The notes beneath the pieces were generated by a model, which saw only the letters and a list, made by a program, of their open reading frames with translations, searched no databases and was not told where the DNA came from. From the NCBI RefSeq assembly GCF_016680995.1, contig NZ_JAEQMG010000041.1, positions 62,001-126,000 of the forward strand: 64,000 bases of DNA, read 5' to 3'. Source of the DNA: Ruminococcus difficilis. GTDB taxonomy: Bacteria; Bacillota_A; Clostridia; Oscillospirales; Acutalibacteraceae. This document shows positions 31,674 through 40,681 of the stretch, one piece after another (within the stretch, counting starts at the first letter, position 1; each line of letters begins with the position of its first letter). Made by a program: the position numbers and the translations under genes.

Positions 31674-32639
31674 ATGCAGCAGGATTTTACATATGCTGTG
31701 GCTCGTATCAGATTCAGAGAGACAAAACTGCTTTCCGACACAGATCTTAACGCATTGCTGATGTCATCGGATGTGGACGCCGTTATGCGTCTGTTGCGCG
31801 ATAAGGGTTGGGGCGATAACACCGATTGCCGTCCCGAGGAGCTGTTGGCGCTTGAAGAAAACAAGCTCTGGGAGTTCATCAACGAGACGGTCGACGATAT
31901 CTCCGTGCTCAACTTTCTGCTGATCCCGAACGATTATCATAATCTGAAGGTCATCTTAAAGTGCATCACGCGCGATCAGGAGCCTGACAGTATGCTGATC
32001 GAGGATTCCGTTGAGGATGCAAAGACGATCTACAAAGCGATCAAATCGCGCGAATACGGCGATCTGCCCGAGTATATGCAGGAGGTCGCTCAGGATGCGA
32101 TGACAACGCTCTTGCAGACCTCCGACGGTCAGCTGTGCGACATCATCGTGGATAAGGCGTGCATGGAGCATGTCTATCGACTCGGCAAAGAGAGCAAAAG
32201 CGATATCATCCGCCTTTACTGCGAATTGTTCGTCGTAGCGGCGGATATCAAGATCGCGATCCGATGCGCGAACACGAAGAAAAAGCTCGATTTCATCCGC
32301 AGAGCGTTAGCGGAATGTGACACGCTCGACGTCGAACGGCTGGCTCAGGCGGCTTGCGAAGGCAAGGATGAGGTCATCGCTTACCTCGGCACGACTGAGT
32401 ATCGTTCCGCGGTAGACGCGATCGAAACATCGATGTCAGCCTTTGAGAAATGGTGCGACGACTACATGACCAATGCCATGAAGCCTCAGAAGTGGGAGCC
32501 CTTCGGTATCGGTCCCGTTGTGGCGTATATCATCGCGCGGCAGAATGAGATCAAGGCAGTAAGGATGATCCTCTCCGCTAAGCTCAACAATTTGTCCGAG
32601 AATACGATCAAAGAAAGACTGAGGGATATGTATGTCTGA
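31674..32639 (+). CDS. ntpC: V-type ATPase subunit C (rotor adaptor)
   Basis: Subunit C (also called d) joins the central shaft to the c ring. The 321-residue all-helical protein shows the family N-terminus (YAVARIRFRETKLL) and the C-terminal RQNEIKAVRMILSAKLNNL block. AAGGAGGG gives a strong start at ATG 31674. It overlaps the next gene by 8 bases. Confidence 0.93.
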   Translation: MQQDFTYAVARIRFRETKLLSDTDLNALLMSSDVDAVMRLLRDKGWGDNTDCRPEELLALEENKLWEFINETVDDISVLNFLLIPNDYHNLKVILKCITRDQEPDSMLIEDSVEDAKTIYKAIKSREYGDLPEYMQEVAQDAMTTLLQTSDGQLCDIIVDKACMEHVYRLGKESKSDIIRLYCELFVVAADIKIAIRCANTKKKLDFIRRALAECDTLDVERLAQAACEGKDEVIAYLGTTEYRSAVDAIETSMSAFEKWCDDYMTNAMKPQKWEPFGIGPVVAYIIARQNEIKAVRMILSAKLNNLSENTIKERLRDMYV

Positions 32640-32952
32640 GAGAATAGCTGTTTTCGGCGATAAAGAGAGCGTCTACGGCTTTGCCGCTCTCGGTCTTGAT
32701 ACCTACTTCTTTGATCCCGCTCAAGACAACATCGCCGCGTTCAGAAAACTGTGCCAAAGTCAAAGCTACAGTATTATCTATATCACGGAGGCAGCCGCTT
32801 CCGTTTTGGAAAAAGAAATAGAAAAATATCGCAGCGAGCCTTCTCCCGCGATCATTTTGATCCCGGGCGTTACCGGCAATACCGGCGAGGGCTTGGCGGC
32901 AGTGAAGCTCTCGGTCGAAAAAGCGGTCGGCAGCGATATTTTTAACGAGTGA
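32632..32952 (+). CDS. ntpG: V-type ATPase subunit F (NtpG)
   Basis: This small (106-residue) alpha/beta protein belongs to the F subunit family of archaeal/vacuolar ATPases (NtpG in Enterococcus), which contacts the shaft subunit D. Motifs include IAVFGDKESVYGFAALGLDT and the C-terminal ILIPGV. Its start overlaps the end of ntpC. Its stop TGA touches the repeat at 32955. Confidence 0.9.
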   Translation: MSERIAVFGDKESVYGFAALGLDTYFFDPAQDNIAAFRKLCQSQSYSIIYITEAAASVLEKEIEKYRSEPSPAIILIPGVTGNTGEGLAAVKLSVEKAVGSDIFNE

Positions 32953-32954
32953 TC

Positions 32955-33115
32955 AGTGGTCAGTGATCAGTGATCAGAATGGTGTGGCGAATCTGATTCG
33001 TCCGTGCTCCGTAGGGGCGTTTATGAAGAGATAGAGTGAATAGTGTATTGCAGAAAAAACTTTTGAACGATTTCATTAGCTTTTTCTGACCACTGAACAC
33101 TAATCACTAACCACT
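32955..33115. repeat. Repeat with inverted ends inside the V-ATPase operon
   Basis: Two arms, 32955-32977 and 33093-33115, are inverted copies matching at 20 of 23 positions; the left arm itself is built of GATCAGTG-like units. The 115 bases between them contain no gene. The size and terminal arms resemble a miniature element; no target-site duplication is clear. A hairpin this long in the message could reduce read-through from ntpG into ntpA. Confidence 0.55.
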
Positions 33116-33135
33116 ATACAAAGGATTGATACATT

Positions 33136-34905
33136 ATGAGTACAGGTGTAATTAAGAAGGTAGCCGGTCCGCTGGTTATCGCCGAGGGTATGCGCGACTG
33201 TAATATGTTCGACGTTGTCCATGTATCCAACATGAACCTGATCGGCGAGGTCATCGAGATGCACGGCGATCGTGCGTCTATCCAGGTCTATGAAGAGACC
33301 TCGGGTCTCGGTCCCGGCGAGCCTGTTGTTTCTACCGGAAACCAGCTTTCCGTAGAACTCGGTCCCGGTCTGATCGAGAGTATCTATGACGGTATCCAGC
33401 GTCCGCTTGACGATATCATGAAGGTCAGCGGCAACAATCTCAGCCGCGGTATCTCCGTACCCGCCTTGAAGCGCGACAAGGTCTGGCAGTTCAGCGCGAG
33501 CGCCAAGGTCAGCGATAAGGTCACGGGCGGTGATGTGATCGGTACCGTACAGGAGACCGAGATCGTTCTGCACAAGATCATGGTTCCCGCCGGTATCAGC
33601 GGTGTGATCAAAGAGATCAACAGCGGTGAGTATAAAGTCACCGATACCGTCGCGATCGTAGAGGATGAAAAAGGGGAGAAGCATGAGTTATCGCTCATGC
33701 AGAAGTGGCCTGTCCGAATCGGCAGACCTTATCAGCAAAAGCTCTCTCCCGATATGCCGCTGATCACGGGTCAGCGCGTTATCGATACGCTGTTCCCGAT
33801 CGCAAAGGGCGGCGTTGCGTCCGTACCCGGACCGTTCGGTTCCGGTAAGACCGTCGTACAGCATCAGCTGGCGAAATGGGCGGAGGCGGATATCGTCGTC
33901 TACATTGGCTGCGGTGAGCGCGGCAACGAGATGACCGACGTTCTGAATGAGTTCCCTGAGCTGCTTGACCCGAAAACCGGTCACAGCCTGATGGAGCGTA
34001 CCGTTCTGATCGCCAATACCTCCGATATGCCTGTTGCGGCGCGTGAGGCTTCAATTTATACCGGTATCACCATCGCGGAGTATTTCCGTGATATGGGCTA
34101 TTCCGTCGCGTTGATGGCGGATTCCACCTCCCGTTGGGCAGAGGCACTGCGTGAGATGTCCGGTCGTCTGGAAGAAATGCCCGGTGAAGAAGGTTATCCC
34201 GCTTACCTCGGTTCCCGACTCGCTCAGTTCTATGAGCGTGCCGGCCGTGTCATCACGCTCGGCAGTGAAAAGCAGGAAGGATCTCTGTCCGTTATCGGCG
34301 CGGTATCGCCTCCCGGCGGTGATATCTCCGAGCCGGTATCGCAGGCGACTCTGCGTATCGTCAAGGTGTTCTGGGGTCTGGACGCGGGTCTTGCCTACAA
34401 GCGTCATTTCCCGGCTGTCAACTGGCTGACCTCTTATTCGCTGTACGTTGACACGATGGCGGACTGGTATAAAGAAAATGTCGCGTCCGACTGGATGGAT
34501 CTGCGTGCCAGAGTCATGGCGCTGCTGCAGGAGGAGAGCGAGCTTGAAGAGATCGTCAAGCTCGTCGGTATGGACGCGTTGTCCGATATCGACCGCATCA
34601 AGCTCGAGGCGGCTCGTTCCATCCGTGAGGACTTCCTCCACCAGAACGCGTTCCATGAGATCGATACTTATACGACCCTGAACAAGCAGTATCATATGAT
34701 GCAGCTCGTCATGGCGTTCTACGATAAAAGCGCCGCCGCTCTGGATAAGGGTGCTCAGCTGAATCTGCTGATCAACATGCCCATCCGTGAGCGCATCGGA
34801 CGTTTCAAATATGTCAAAGAGGATGAGATCGATACCGCGTATCAGGATATCATCCATAATCTCGATGTTGACATCGATAATATCATCAAGAAAGGAGATG
34901 ACTGA
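33136..34905 (+). CDS. ntpA: V-type ATPase catalytic subunit A
   Basis: Subunit A hydrolyses ATP. At 589 residues it has the N-terminal beta barrel, the long non-homologous insert typical of V/A-type (about 110-190) and the Walker A motif GPFGSGKT at 232-239, with K238 in the same position as in Enterococcus hirae NtpA. The catalytic glutamate (GERGNEM) and SRWAEALRE blocks are intact. The ribosome binding site AAAGGA lies 12 bases upstream. Confidence 0.97.
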   Translation: MSTGVIKKVAGPLVIAEGMRDCNMFDVVHVSNMNLIGEVIEMHGDRASIQVYEETSGLGPGEPVVSTGNQLSVELGPGLIESIYDGIQRPLDDIMKVSGNNLSRGISVPALKRDKVWQFSASAKVSDKVTGGDVIGTVQETEIVLHKIMVPAGISGVIKEINSGEYKVTDTVAIVEDEKGEKHELSLMQKWPVRIGRPYQQKLSPDMPLITGQRVIDTLFPIAKGGVASVPGPFGSGKTVVQHQLAKWAEADIVVYIGCGERGNEMTDVLNEFPELLDPKTGHSLMERTVLIANTSDMPVAAREASIYTGITIAEYFRDMGYSVALMADSTSRWAEALREMSGRLEEMPGEEGYPAYLGSRLAQFYERAGRVITLGSEKQEGSLSVIGAVSPPGGDISEPVSQATLRIVKVFWGLDAGLAYKRHFPAVNWLTSYSLYVDTMADWYKENVASDWMDLRARVMALLQEESELEEIVKLVGMDALSDIDRIKLEAARSIREDFLHQNAFHEIDTYTTLNKQYHMMQLVMAFYDKSAAALDKGAQLNLLINMPIRERIGRFKYVKEDEIDTAYQDIIHNLDVDIDNIIKKGDD

Positions 34906-34907
34906 TC

Positions 34908-36281
34908 ATGCCGAAGGAATATAGGACGATCCAGGAAGTAGCGGGTCCTTTGATGCTCGTCAAGGGCGTCAGCGACGTCAACTACAACGATCTGGGCGAG
35001 ATCGAGCTCGCGTCCGGTGAAGTCAGACGCTGTAAGGTTCTTGAGATCAACGGCGAAGATGCGCTGGTACAGCTGTTCGATTCCGCGGCAGGTATCAATC
35101 TCTCCAATTCCAAGGTGCGTTTCTTAGGCAAGTCGATGGAGCTCGGCGTATCGACCGATATGCTGTCCCGCGTCTTTGACGGTATGGGTAAGCCGATCGA
35201 CGGCGGTCCCGATATCCTGCCCGAAAAGCGCATGGATATTAACGGTCTGCCGATGAATCCCTATGCGCGTAACTATCCGCAGGAGTTCATCCAGACAGGC
35301 GTTTCCGCTATCGACGGTCTGAATACACTGGTCAGAGGTCAGAAGCTGCCGATCTTCTCCGCGTCCGGTCTGCCGCACGCACAGCTGGCGGCGCAGATCG
35401 CGCGTCAGGCGAAGGTGCGCGGTACCGATGAGCAGTTCGCGGTCGTATTTGCCGCGATGGGTATCACCTTCGAGGAATCCAACTACTTCATCGAGAGCTT
35501 CAAGGAGACCGGTGCGATCGACCGTACCGTTATGTTCGTCAATCTGGCGAACGACCCCGCAATCGAGCGTATCTCCACACCCCGTATGGCACTGACCGCC
35601 GCAGAGTATCTGGCGTTTGAAGCGGATATGCACGTACTGGTCATCATGACCGATATCACAAACTATGCCGACGCGCTGCGTGAAGTATCCGCCGCGCGTA
35701 AAGAGGTACCCGGTCGACGCGGTTACCCCGGCTATATGTATACCGACTTGGCGACATTATATGAAAGAGCCGGTCGTCAGAAGGGCAAGAAGGGTTCCAT
35801 CACCCTGATCCCGATCCTGACCATGCCCGAGGATGATAAGACTCACCCGATCCCCGACCTGACCGGTTATATCACCGAGGGTCAGATCATCCTGTCCCGT
35901 GAGTTGTATCGAAAGAATGTCGCTCCTCCTATCGACGTACTGCCTTCTCTGTCCCGACTCAAGGATAAAGGTATCGGCGAGGGCAAGACTCGTTCCGATC
36001 ACTCTAACACCATGAACCAGCTTTTCTCCGCGTATGCGCGCGGTAAGGACGCGAAAGAGCTCATGGTCATCCTCGGTGAGAGCGCTTTGACGGATATCGA
36101 TAAGCTCTACGCGAAATTCGCCGATCGCTTTGAGAATGAATATGTTTCTCAGGGCTATGAGAAGAACCGCTCGATCGAAGAGACCCTCGACCTCGGCTGG
36201 GAGCTTCTGCGCATCCTGCCTCGTTCCGAGCTCAAACGTATCGACGATAAGTATCTCGATATGTATTATGATAAGAAGTAA
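34908..36281 (+). CDS. ntpB: V-type ATPase regulatory subunit B
   Basis: Subunit B alternates with A in the head and carries the non-catalytic nucleotide site. It has 457 residues, lacks a true P-loop ([19 protein letters not shown] in its place) and keeps the [12 protein letters not shown] and [21 protein letters not shown] blocks. It begins 2 bases after ntpA; AAAGGAGATGA ends the preceding gene and serves as the ribosome binding site. Confidence 0.97.
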   Translation: MPKEYRTIQEVAGPLMLVKGVSDVNYNDLGEIELASGEVRRCKVLEINGEDALVQLFDSAAGINLSNSKVRFLGKSMELGVSTDMLSRVFDGMGKPIDGGPDILPEKRMDINGLPMNPYARNYPQEFIQTGVSAIDGLNTLVRGQKLPIFSASGLPHAQLAAQIARQAKVRGTDEQFAVVFAAMGITFEESNYFIESFKETGAIDRTVMFVNLANDPAIERISTPRMALTAAEYLAFEADMHVLVIMTDITNYADALREVSAARKEVPGRRGYPGYMYTDLATLYERAGRQKGKKGSITLIPILTMPEDDKTHPIPDLTGYITEGQIILSRELYRKNVAPPIDVLPSLSRLKDKGIGEGKTRSDHSNTMNQLFSAYARGKDAKELMVILGESALTDIDKLYAKFADRFENEYVSQGYEKNRSIEETLDLGWELLRILPRSELKRIDDKYLDMYYDKK

Positions 36282-36351
36282 ATAGGGGAGAGCACGTTTC
36301 AAAACGTTCCCGTCCCATTGCTTCTGAATTACGAATCAAACAGGTGATTTT

Positions 36352-36999
36352 ATGGCAGTCAAACAGGTCAATCCGACCCGTATGGAGTTGTCAAGGCTCA
36401 AGAAAAAACTGAATACGGCGACCCGCGGTCATAAGCTGTTAAAGGATAAGCGCGACGAACTGATGCGACGCTTTCTGGAGATGGTACGTGAGAACCGCGC
36501 TCTTCGCATGAAGGTGGAGGAACAGATCCGACAGGCAAATTCCAATTTCGTACTGGCGAAGTCCTCCATGAGCGATGAAACACTCAAGGCGGCGTTGCTC
36601 GCTCCGAAGCAGGAGGTCTATGTATCGACTTCCTACCGCAATGTGATGAGCGTCGATATCCCCGTGTTCAAAACGGATACCAGAACGCCCGATCCCAACG
36701 ATATCTACTCCTACGGCTTCGCGTTCACCTCTGCCGATCTGGATGACGCGGTCAAGTCGCTCTCAGACGTCCTGCCGGATCTGATCAAGCTCGCCGAGAT
36801 TGAAAAGAGCTGTCAGCTCATGGCGGATGAGATCGAAAAGACCCGCCGCCGTGTTAACGCGCTGGAGCACGTTATGATCCCCGAAACACAGGAGCAGATC
36901 CGCTATATCACCCGCAAGCTGGATGAAAACGAACGTTCGACCCAGACCCGTCTGATGAAGGTCAAGGATATGATGCTCCAGCAGGCGCACGGTTATTAA
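36352..36999 (+). CDS. ntpD: V-type ATPase subunit D (central shaft)
   Basis: Subunit D is the coiled-coil shaft that turns inside the A3B3 head. The 215-residue protein has the family N-terminus (NPTRMELSRLKKKLNTATRGHKLLKDKRDELM) in two long antiparallel helices, with the second near 125-200 (RRRVNALEHVMIPETQEQI). It is the last gene of the operon; a family A repeat and a terminator follow. Confidence 0.95.
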   Translation: MAVKQVNPTRMELSRLKKKLNTATRGHKLLKDKRDELMRRFLEMVRENRALRMKVEEQIRQANSNFVLAKSSMSDETLKAALLAPKQEVYVSTSYRNVMSVDIPVFKTDTRTPDPNDIYSYGFAFTSADLDDAVKSLSDVLPDLIKLAEIEKSCQLMADEIEKTRRRVNALEHVMIPETQEQIRYITRKLDENERSTQTRLMKVKDMMLQQAHGY

Positions 37000-37034
37000 A
37001 GAAAACTGTTCCCGTTATATACGATTAATAAAAA

Positions 37035-37141
37035 CCCTCAGTCAGCTACGCTGACAGCCCTCCTTAGCGGAGGCAGCAGACCCTTTTGTCCGCTTTTCGG
37101 ACATTTCCCCTAACAGGGGAATCTCCTTAGGAAAGGGAGCC
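37035..37141 (-). repeat. Dispersed palindromic repeat, family A, inverted and longer
   Basis: Read on the minus strand it begins GGCTCCCTTTCC and ends with GCTGTC and GACTGAGGG. The conserved second hairpin is GTCAGC (37041-37046), TAC, GCTGAC (37050-37055). Between the ends sits about 60 extra bases with three more small palindromes, absent from the shorter copies. It lies directly downstream of the V-ATPase operon. Confidence 0.7.
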
Positions 37142-37156
37142 TATTCGGATTTCCAT

Positions 37157-37187
37157 CCCCCTGACAGTATTTGTCGGGGGGATTTTT
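37157..37187 (+). terminator. Terminator of the V-ATPase operon
   Basis: A 10-bp stem (37157-37166 with 37172-37181, one G-T pair) and a short loop, followed by ATTTTT. It lies 157 bases after ntpD, beyond the family A repeat. Confidence 0.8.
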
Positions 37188-37226
37188 AAGATATGCGCAG
37201 AATTCATCTCCAGTTAAAAGGTTATT

Positions 37227-37255
37227 CATATTTGTCTGTTACAATACATATACTG
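37227..37255 (+). promoter_or_regulatory. Possible SigE-type promoter before the ylmC-like gene
   Basis: TCATATT (37227-37233) and CATATACT (37248-37255) are spaced by 14 bases, close to the SigE consensus (ATATT, 14 bases, CATACANT). It lies 15 bases before the ATG, which is rather short for a full leader. The match is by eye only. Confidence 0.35.
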
Positions 37256-37270
37256 ATACGGGTGATAGTT

Positions 37271-37576
37271 ATGTCGTGTCGGTTACAAGAGCTTCGCAGA
37301 AAAGAAGTCATCAACGCCTGTACCGGATGTAAGATCGGATATGTAGACGATTTACAGATCGATACCAAGTGCGCCAAGGTCGTAGCGCTGATCGTTTACG
37401 GCAGACCGAGGTTATTCGGGCTGTTTGGTAAATGTGACGACTACTATATTCGGTGGGAAAAGATACGTCTGATCGGCGAAGATGCGATACTTGTCGAAGA
37501 TTCTGTGCAAAAAATGCCAAACAAAGCAAAAAAGCGTCATAAATTTGTAACAAATTGTCATCAAATAAATTTGTGA
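37271..37576 (+). CDS. YlmC/YmxH family sporulation protein (PRC barrel)
   Basis: This protein of 101 residues has the compact PRC-barrel-like YlmC/YmxH fold: LQELRRKEVINACTG, GYVDDLQID and the RLFGLFGKCDDYYIRWEKIRLIGEDAILV block. The family is restricted to endospore formers; the molecular role is unknown. ATG 37271 is preferred because upstream in-frame codons from 37193 would include the promoter region and lack homology. The C-terminal 20 residues (basic, Asn-rich) are extra compared with the core. Confidence 0.82.
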   Translation: MSCRLQELRRKEVINACTGCKIGYVDDLQIDTKCAKVVALIVYGRPRLFGLFGKCDDYYIRWEKIRLIGEDAILVEDSVQKMPNKAKKRHKFVTNCHQINL

Positions 37577-37700
37577 ACGATAGCAAATTGCACTATATAT
37601 TATTGTGGATTATGTACATATTTTCTAAAACAATTTTCTGTAGAAGAATTAAAAGGCTTTTATAGTGCGTTTTGGGAACTAAAACAGATATATTACAAAC

Positions 37701-37729
37701 TTGCAATTCTTGCATTTTTGTGGTTAAAT
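37701..37729 (+). promoter_or_regulatory. Possible promoter of the cell-wall hydrolase gene
   Basis: TTGCAA (37701-37706) and TTAAAT (37724-37729) are spaced by 17 bases in an AT-rich 240-base leader upstream of the start at 37819. Confidence 0.35.
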
Positions 37730-37776
37730 AGGACACGAAATAAAGCAAGTCACACAGATTTGCGGATATTTCAATA

Positions 37777-37802
37777 TATCGGTTCGCCGATAAACTTTTT
37801 TT
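37777..37802 (+). promoter_or_regulatory. Terminator-like hairpin just before the hydrolase ribosome binding site
   Basis: TATCGG, a TTCG tetraloop and CCGATA (37777-37792) are followed by AAAC and seven T (37796-37802), then directly by GAAGGAGG. The element looks like an intrinsic terminator placed upstream of a gene, as in attenuators, but no alternative antiterminator stem was identified. Confidence 0.45.
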
Positions 37803-37818
37803 GAAGGAGGCAGATATT

Positions 37819-38688
37819 ATGAGTACGACCACCCCCCACTTATTTCGCAGAACAGTGTTGATTGGTCTGATCATCGCAATGTTGATGACCACCTATACGC
37901 TGATTCTCGCACCGGGCGTAAGTGCTGCAAGTGATGCCACTAAAACAGAAACCAACAGTGAAAATATAGTATCGACTGAGGATTCTCTCCTCACTCAAAG
38001 AGCCATCATGATCGATGAGGCAAGAAAAGAAGCGAAAGAGGTTGTCAGCGAGCAAATCGCTATCCAAGAAGCGAAGGCTGCTACCGAGGCGCCCACAGAG
38101 GCTGCTTCCGACAAGCCCCAGAACAACGCTTCTGCTTCTGCTCCTGCAGCATCCGCTCCGACTGCTTCTCAGCCCGGTGGTTCTTCCAACAGCAGTGAAT
38201 CTTCAAACGACAGTGGCTATGCTTACACGGACGACGAGGATTATTACAGCGAAGGAAACGCTGTTTCTGCATCCGGCTCCGGAGATTATCTCCTTGACAT
38301 CGCTAACCCCGATCCCAACTATGTTGGCTACAGTGTATCTCTCAACGATGAGGACAGAGATATGGCTGAGCGCATCCTGATGGGTGAGGCAGGCGGTGAG
38401 GGCTATATCGGTATGGCTCTTGTTGCTCAGTGTATCAGAGATACTTATGTTAACGGCAGCTACAGCAGCATCGCTCAGCTTCTCAAGGTGAACGGCTACT
38501 ACGGCTCCACATCCATCACTCCGTCTCAGACAGCGAAGGATGTTGTTAACTACATCTTTGATCAGGGCGGTTCCGCTGTACAGCACAACATCCGTATCTT
38601 CTATGCGACCAACATGTGCTCCAGCTCATGGCATGAAGCTCAGGACTTCGTTGTACAGTACAACTACGTAAGATTCTTCAATTATTAA
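37819..38688 (+). CDS. Exported SleB-like cell-wall hydrolase
   Basis: This 289-residue secreted protein has an N-terminal signal peptide (hydrophobic about 14-34, cut near GVSAA), a charged helical stretch, a long low-complexity linker of Ala, Ser, Thr and Pro (about 80-150), and a C-terminal domain (about 170-289) resembling the SleB/CwlJ-type hydrolase fold, with the putative catalytic glutamate in AERILMGEAGGEG. SleB enzymes are lytic transglycosylases active on cortex peptidoglycan, but the linker and lone position also suit vegetative wall remodelling. ATG 37819 follows GAAGGAGG. The domain call is moderate. Confidence 0.65.
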   Translation: MSTTTPHLFRRTVLIGLIIAMLMTTYTLILAPGVSAASDATKTETNSENIVSTEDSLLTQRAIMIDEARKEAKEVVSEQIAIQEAKAATEAPTEAASDKPQNNASASAPAASAPTASQPGGSSNSSESSNDSGYAYTDDEDYYSEGNAVSASGSGDYLLDIANPDPNYVGYSVSLNDEDRDMAERILMGEAGGEGYIGMALVAQCIRDTYVNGSYSSIAQLLKVNGYYGSTSITPSQTAKDVVNYIFDQGGSAVQHNIRIFYATNMCSSSWHEAQDFVVQYNYVRFFNY

Positions 38689-38709
38689 TCTTACCTGAAA
38701 AAAACAGGA

Positions 38710-38753
38710 AGAAATCAAGTGTTTTTCTAAGAAAATGCTTGATTTCTTTTTTT
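38710..38753 (+). terminator. Terminator after the hydrolase gene
   Basis: AGAAATCAAG (38710-38719) pairs perfectly with CTTGATTTCT (38738-38747), with an inner TTTT/AAAA helix, followed by a run of T. The -35 box of the rpsB promoter lies within its 3' arm. Confidence 0.88.
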
Positions 38754-38767
38754 GTTTGTGATAAAAT
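38739..38767 (+). promoter_or_regulatory. Sigma-A promoter for rpsB-tsf
   Basis: TTGATT (38739-38744) and TAAAAT (38762-38767) are spaced by 17 bases. The -35 box is shared with the preceding terminator stem. Confidence 0.55.
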
Positions 38768-38772
38768 ATTTA

Positions 38773-38903
38773 GGCATTACGCACGCCGATGGCTTGACGG
38801 TAAGGTGTCGCAGGCTGATCCCTGCCGATTTTCCCGTCAAAATACAAGGCCGCGGCGGAGGTTGAGCAAGCATACTGCGCTTGCTTAATATAACCTAAGG
38901 AGG
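38773..38903 (+). ncRNA. Structured leader of rpsB
   Basis: The 140-base untranslated leader has a nested stem, TTGACGG (38794-38800) with CCGTCAA (38834-38840), enclosing GCAGG/CCTGC (38810-38825), then a second stem GGTT-AGCAAGC (38860-38871) with GCTTGCT-AACC (38879-38895) that ends one base before the AAGGAGG ribosome binding site. Ribosomal protein leaders are commonly autoregulated; whether S2 binds here is inference. Confidence 0.5.
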
Positions 38904-38910
38904 AAAAAAC

Positions 38911-39651
38911 ATGGCAGTAGTTTCTATGAAACAGCTTCTGGAGGCAGGCGTACACTTCGGCCACCAGACAAGAAGATGGAACCCTAAGATGGCTCCCTAC
39001 ATCTTCACTGAGCGCAACGGTATCTACATCATCGACTTGCAGAAGACCGTTGTCAAGCTCGAGGAAGCGTACAACTTTGTAAGAGATCTTTCTATGGAAG
39101 GCAAGAGTGTTCTCTTTGTCGGTACCAAGAAGCAGGCGATGGAGTCCGTCAAGGACGAGGCTACCCGTGCCGGCGCGTTCTATGTCAACGCAAGATGGCT
39201 GGGCGGTATGCTGACCAACTTCACCACGATCCGCAGAAGAATCGCTCGCTTAAAGCAGCTCCGTACTATGGAAGAGGACGGTACGTTTGATCTGCTTCCC
39301 AAGAAGGAAGTTATCAAGCTCAACCTCGAGATCGAGAAGCTCGAGAAGTTCCTCGGCGGTATCAAGGATATGACCGAGATGCCCGGCGCTCTGTTCATTG
39401 TTGACCCGAGAAAAGAGAAGATCGCCGTTGCTGAGGCGAAGAAGCTCGGTATCCCGATCGTCGCGATCGTTGATACCAACTGCGATCCCGATGACGTTGA
39501 CTATATCATCCCCGGTAATGACGACGCGATCCGTGCCGTCAAGCTGATATCCGGCGCTATGGCGAATGCGATCATCGAGGGTAAAGAAGGCCAGATGGGT
39601 GCTGCCGCGGTAGAAGAAGAGCCCAAGGCTGAGGATATCGTAGAAGAATAA
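38911..39651 (+). CDS. rpsB: 30S ribosomal protein S2
   Basis: S2 has 246 residues, with the standard start ([24 protein letters not shown]), the FVGTKKQA and [11 protein letters not shown] motifs and the C-terminal [13 protein letters not shown] block. An acidic tail follows ([12 protein letters not shown]). It is followed 88 bases later by tsf, the conserved rpsB-tsf pair. Codon use is biased as expected for a highly expressed gene. Confidence 0.98.
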   Translation: MAVVSMKQLLEAGVHFGHQTRRWNPKMAPYIFTERNGIYIIDLQKTVVKLEEAYNFVRDLSMEGKSVLFVGTKKQAMESVKDEATRAGAFYVNARWLGGMLTNFTTIRRRIARLKQLRTMEEDGTFDLLPKKEVIKLNLEIEKLEKFLGGIKDMTEMPGALFIVDPRKEKIAVAEAKKLGIPIVAIVDTNCDPDDVDYIIPGNDDAIRAVKLISGAMANAIIEGKEGQMGAAAVEEEPKAEDIVEE

Positions 39652-39674
39652 TCTTTATAGAATAATTATCACCT

Positions 39675-39697
39675 AGCCCTGACTCACGGTCGGGGCT
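39675..39697 (+). other. Hairpin between rpsB and tsf
   Basis: AGCCCTGAC (39675-39683) pairs with GTCGGGGCT (39689-39697), one G-T pair, 5-base loop, without a T run. It may stabilise the rpsB 3' end or set the rpsB to tsf ratio. Confidence 0.45.
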
Positions 39698-39739
39698 GTG
39701 CGATCATAACCTAATAAATAATTGAAAGGAATGGTATAT

Positions 39740-40663
39740 ATGGCATTTACAGCTCAGGATGTAAAGGCACTTCGTGAGAAGACCGGCTGCGGTATGATGG
39801 ACTGCAAAAAGGCTCTTACCGAGGCTAACGGCGATATGGAAGCCGCTATTGACGTTTTAAGAAAGCAGGGTCTTGCTAAGCAGGCTAAGAAGGCTGACCG
39901 TGTTGCTGCCGAGGGTATCGCTCTGGCGATCACCAATGACACCAACACCGCCGGTGTTGTCATCGAGGTCAACGCTGAAACTGACTTTGTCGCGAAGAAT
40001 GCTGATTTCCAGGCGTTTGTTAATACCTGTGCTCAGACTGTTCTGAACACCAACCCCGCTGACGTCGAGGCTCTCCTCGCTACAAAGGCTGAAGGCTCCG
40101 AAATGACCGTTGCCGAGATGCTGCAGGAGAAGGTTCTGACCATCGGTGAGAACATTCAGATCCGCCGCTTTGAGAAGCTCGACGGCGCTTGTGTCGCTTA
40201 TGTACACGCAGGCGGCAAGATCGGCGTTATCGTTAACTTCGATACCGATATCGATACCACCAACCCCGAGTTCGTTGCTTACGGCAAGGATATCGCGATG
40301 CAGATCGCAGCGCTGAATACTCCTTATCTGACCGAGGCTGATGTTCCCGCTGAGGTTATCGCTCACGAGAAGAACATCATGGTCGAGCAGATGAAGAACG
40401 ATCCCAAGATGGCTAACAAGCCCGAGAAGGTTCTTGAGAACATCGTCAAGGGTAAGATGGGCAAGTACTTCAAGGAGAACTGCCTGGTAGATCAGGAGTT
40501 TGTTAAGGACAGCTCCATGACCGTCGGTAAGTACACCGACGCTACCGCGAAGAAGCTCGGCGGCTCCATCACCATCAAGAAGTTTGTACGCTTCGAGAAG
40601 GGTGAAGGCATCGAGAAGCGCCAGGATGACTTTGCGGCAGAAGTTGCCAGCATGGTAAAATAA
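39740..40663 (+). CDS. tsf: Elongation factor Ts
   Basis: EF-Ts recycles EF-Tu by exchanging GDP. At 307 residues it has the UBA-like N-terminal domain (VKALREKTGCGMMDCKKALTEANGD), the TDFVAKN signature and the dimer domains. ATG 39740 is used, 9 bases after GAAAGGA; in-frame ATGs at 39722 and 39731 overlap or precede the ribosome binding site. A strong terminator follows. Confidence 0.97.
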   Translation: MAFTAQDVKALREKTGCGMMDCKKALTEANGDMEAAIDVLRKQGLAKQAKKADRVAAEGIALAITNDTNTAGVVIEVNAETDFVAKNADFQAFVNTCAQTVLNTNPADVEALLATKAEGSEMTVAEMLQEKVLTIGENIQIRRFEKLDGACVAYVHAGGKIGVIVNFDTDIDTTNPEFVAYGKDIAMQIAALNTPYLTEADVPAEVIAHEKNIMVEQMKNDPKMANKPEKVLENIVKGKMGKYFKENCLVDQEFVKDSSMTVGKYTDATAKKLGGSITIKKFVRFEKGEGIEKRQDDFAAEVASMVK

Positions 40664-40681
40664 TCGATCAACTGCATGATG

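Noticed and set aside
32951..32977. Short direct repeats (GATCAGTG-like) considered as a CRISPR or iteron array
   Set aside because: Only two to three degenerate units without spacers, and they form one arm of an inverted repeat; no cas or replication genes are nearby.
37577..37800. A known riboswitch (c-di-AMP, c-di-GMP or other) in the hydrolase leader
   Set aside because: I could not find the conserved motifs of these classes by eye; only the terminator-like hairpin is reported.
37801..37818. TTG start for the cell-wall hydrolase
   Set aside because: The codons 37801-37812 contain the GAAGGAGG ribosome binding site itself; ATG 37819 is the natural start.
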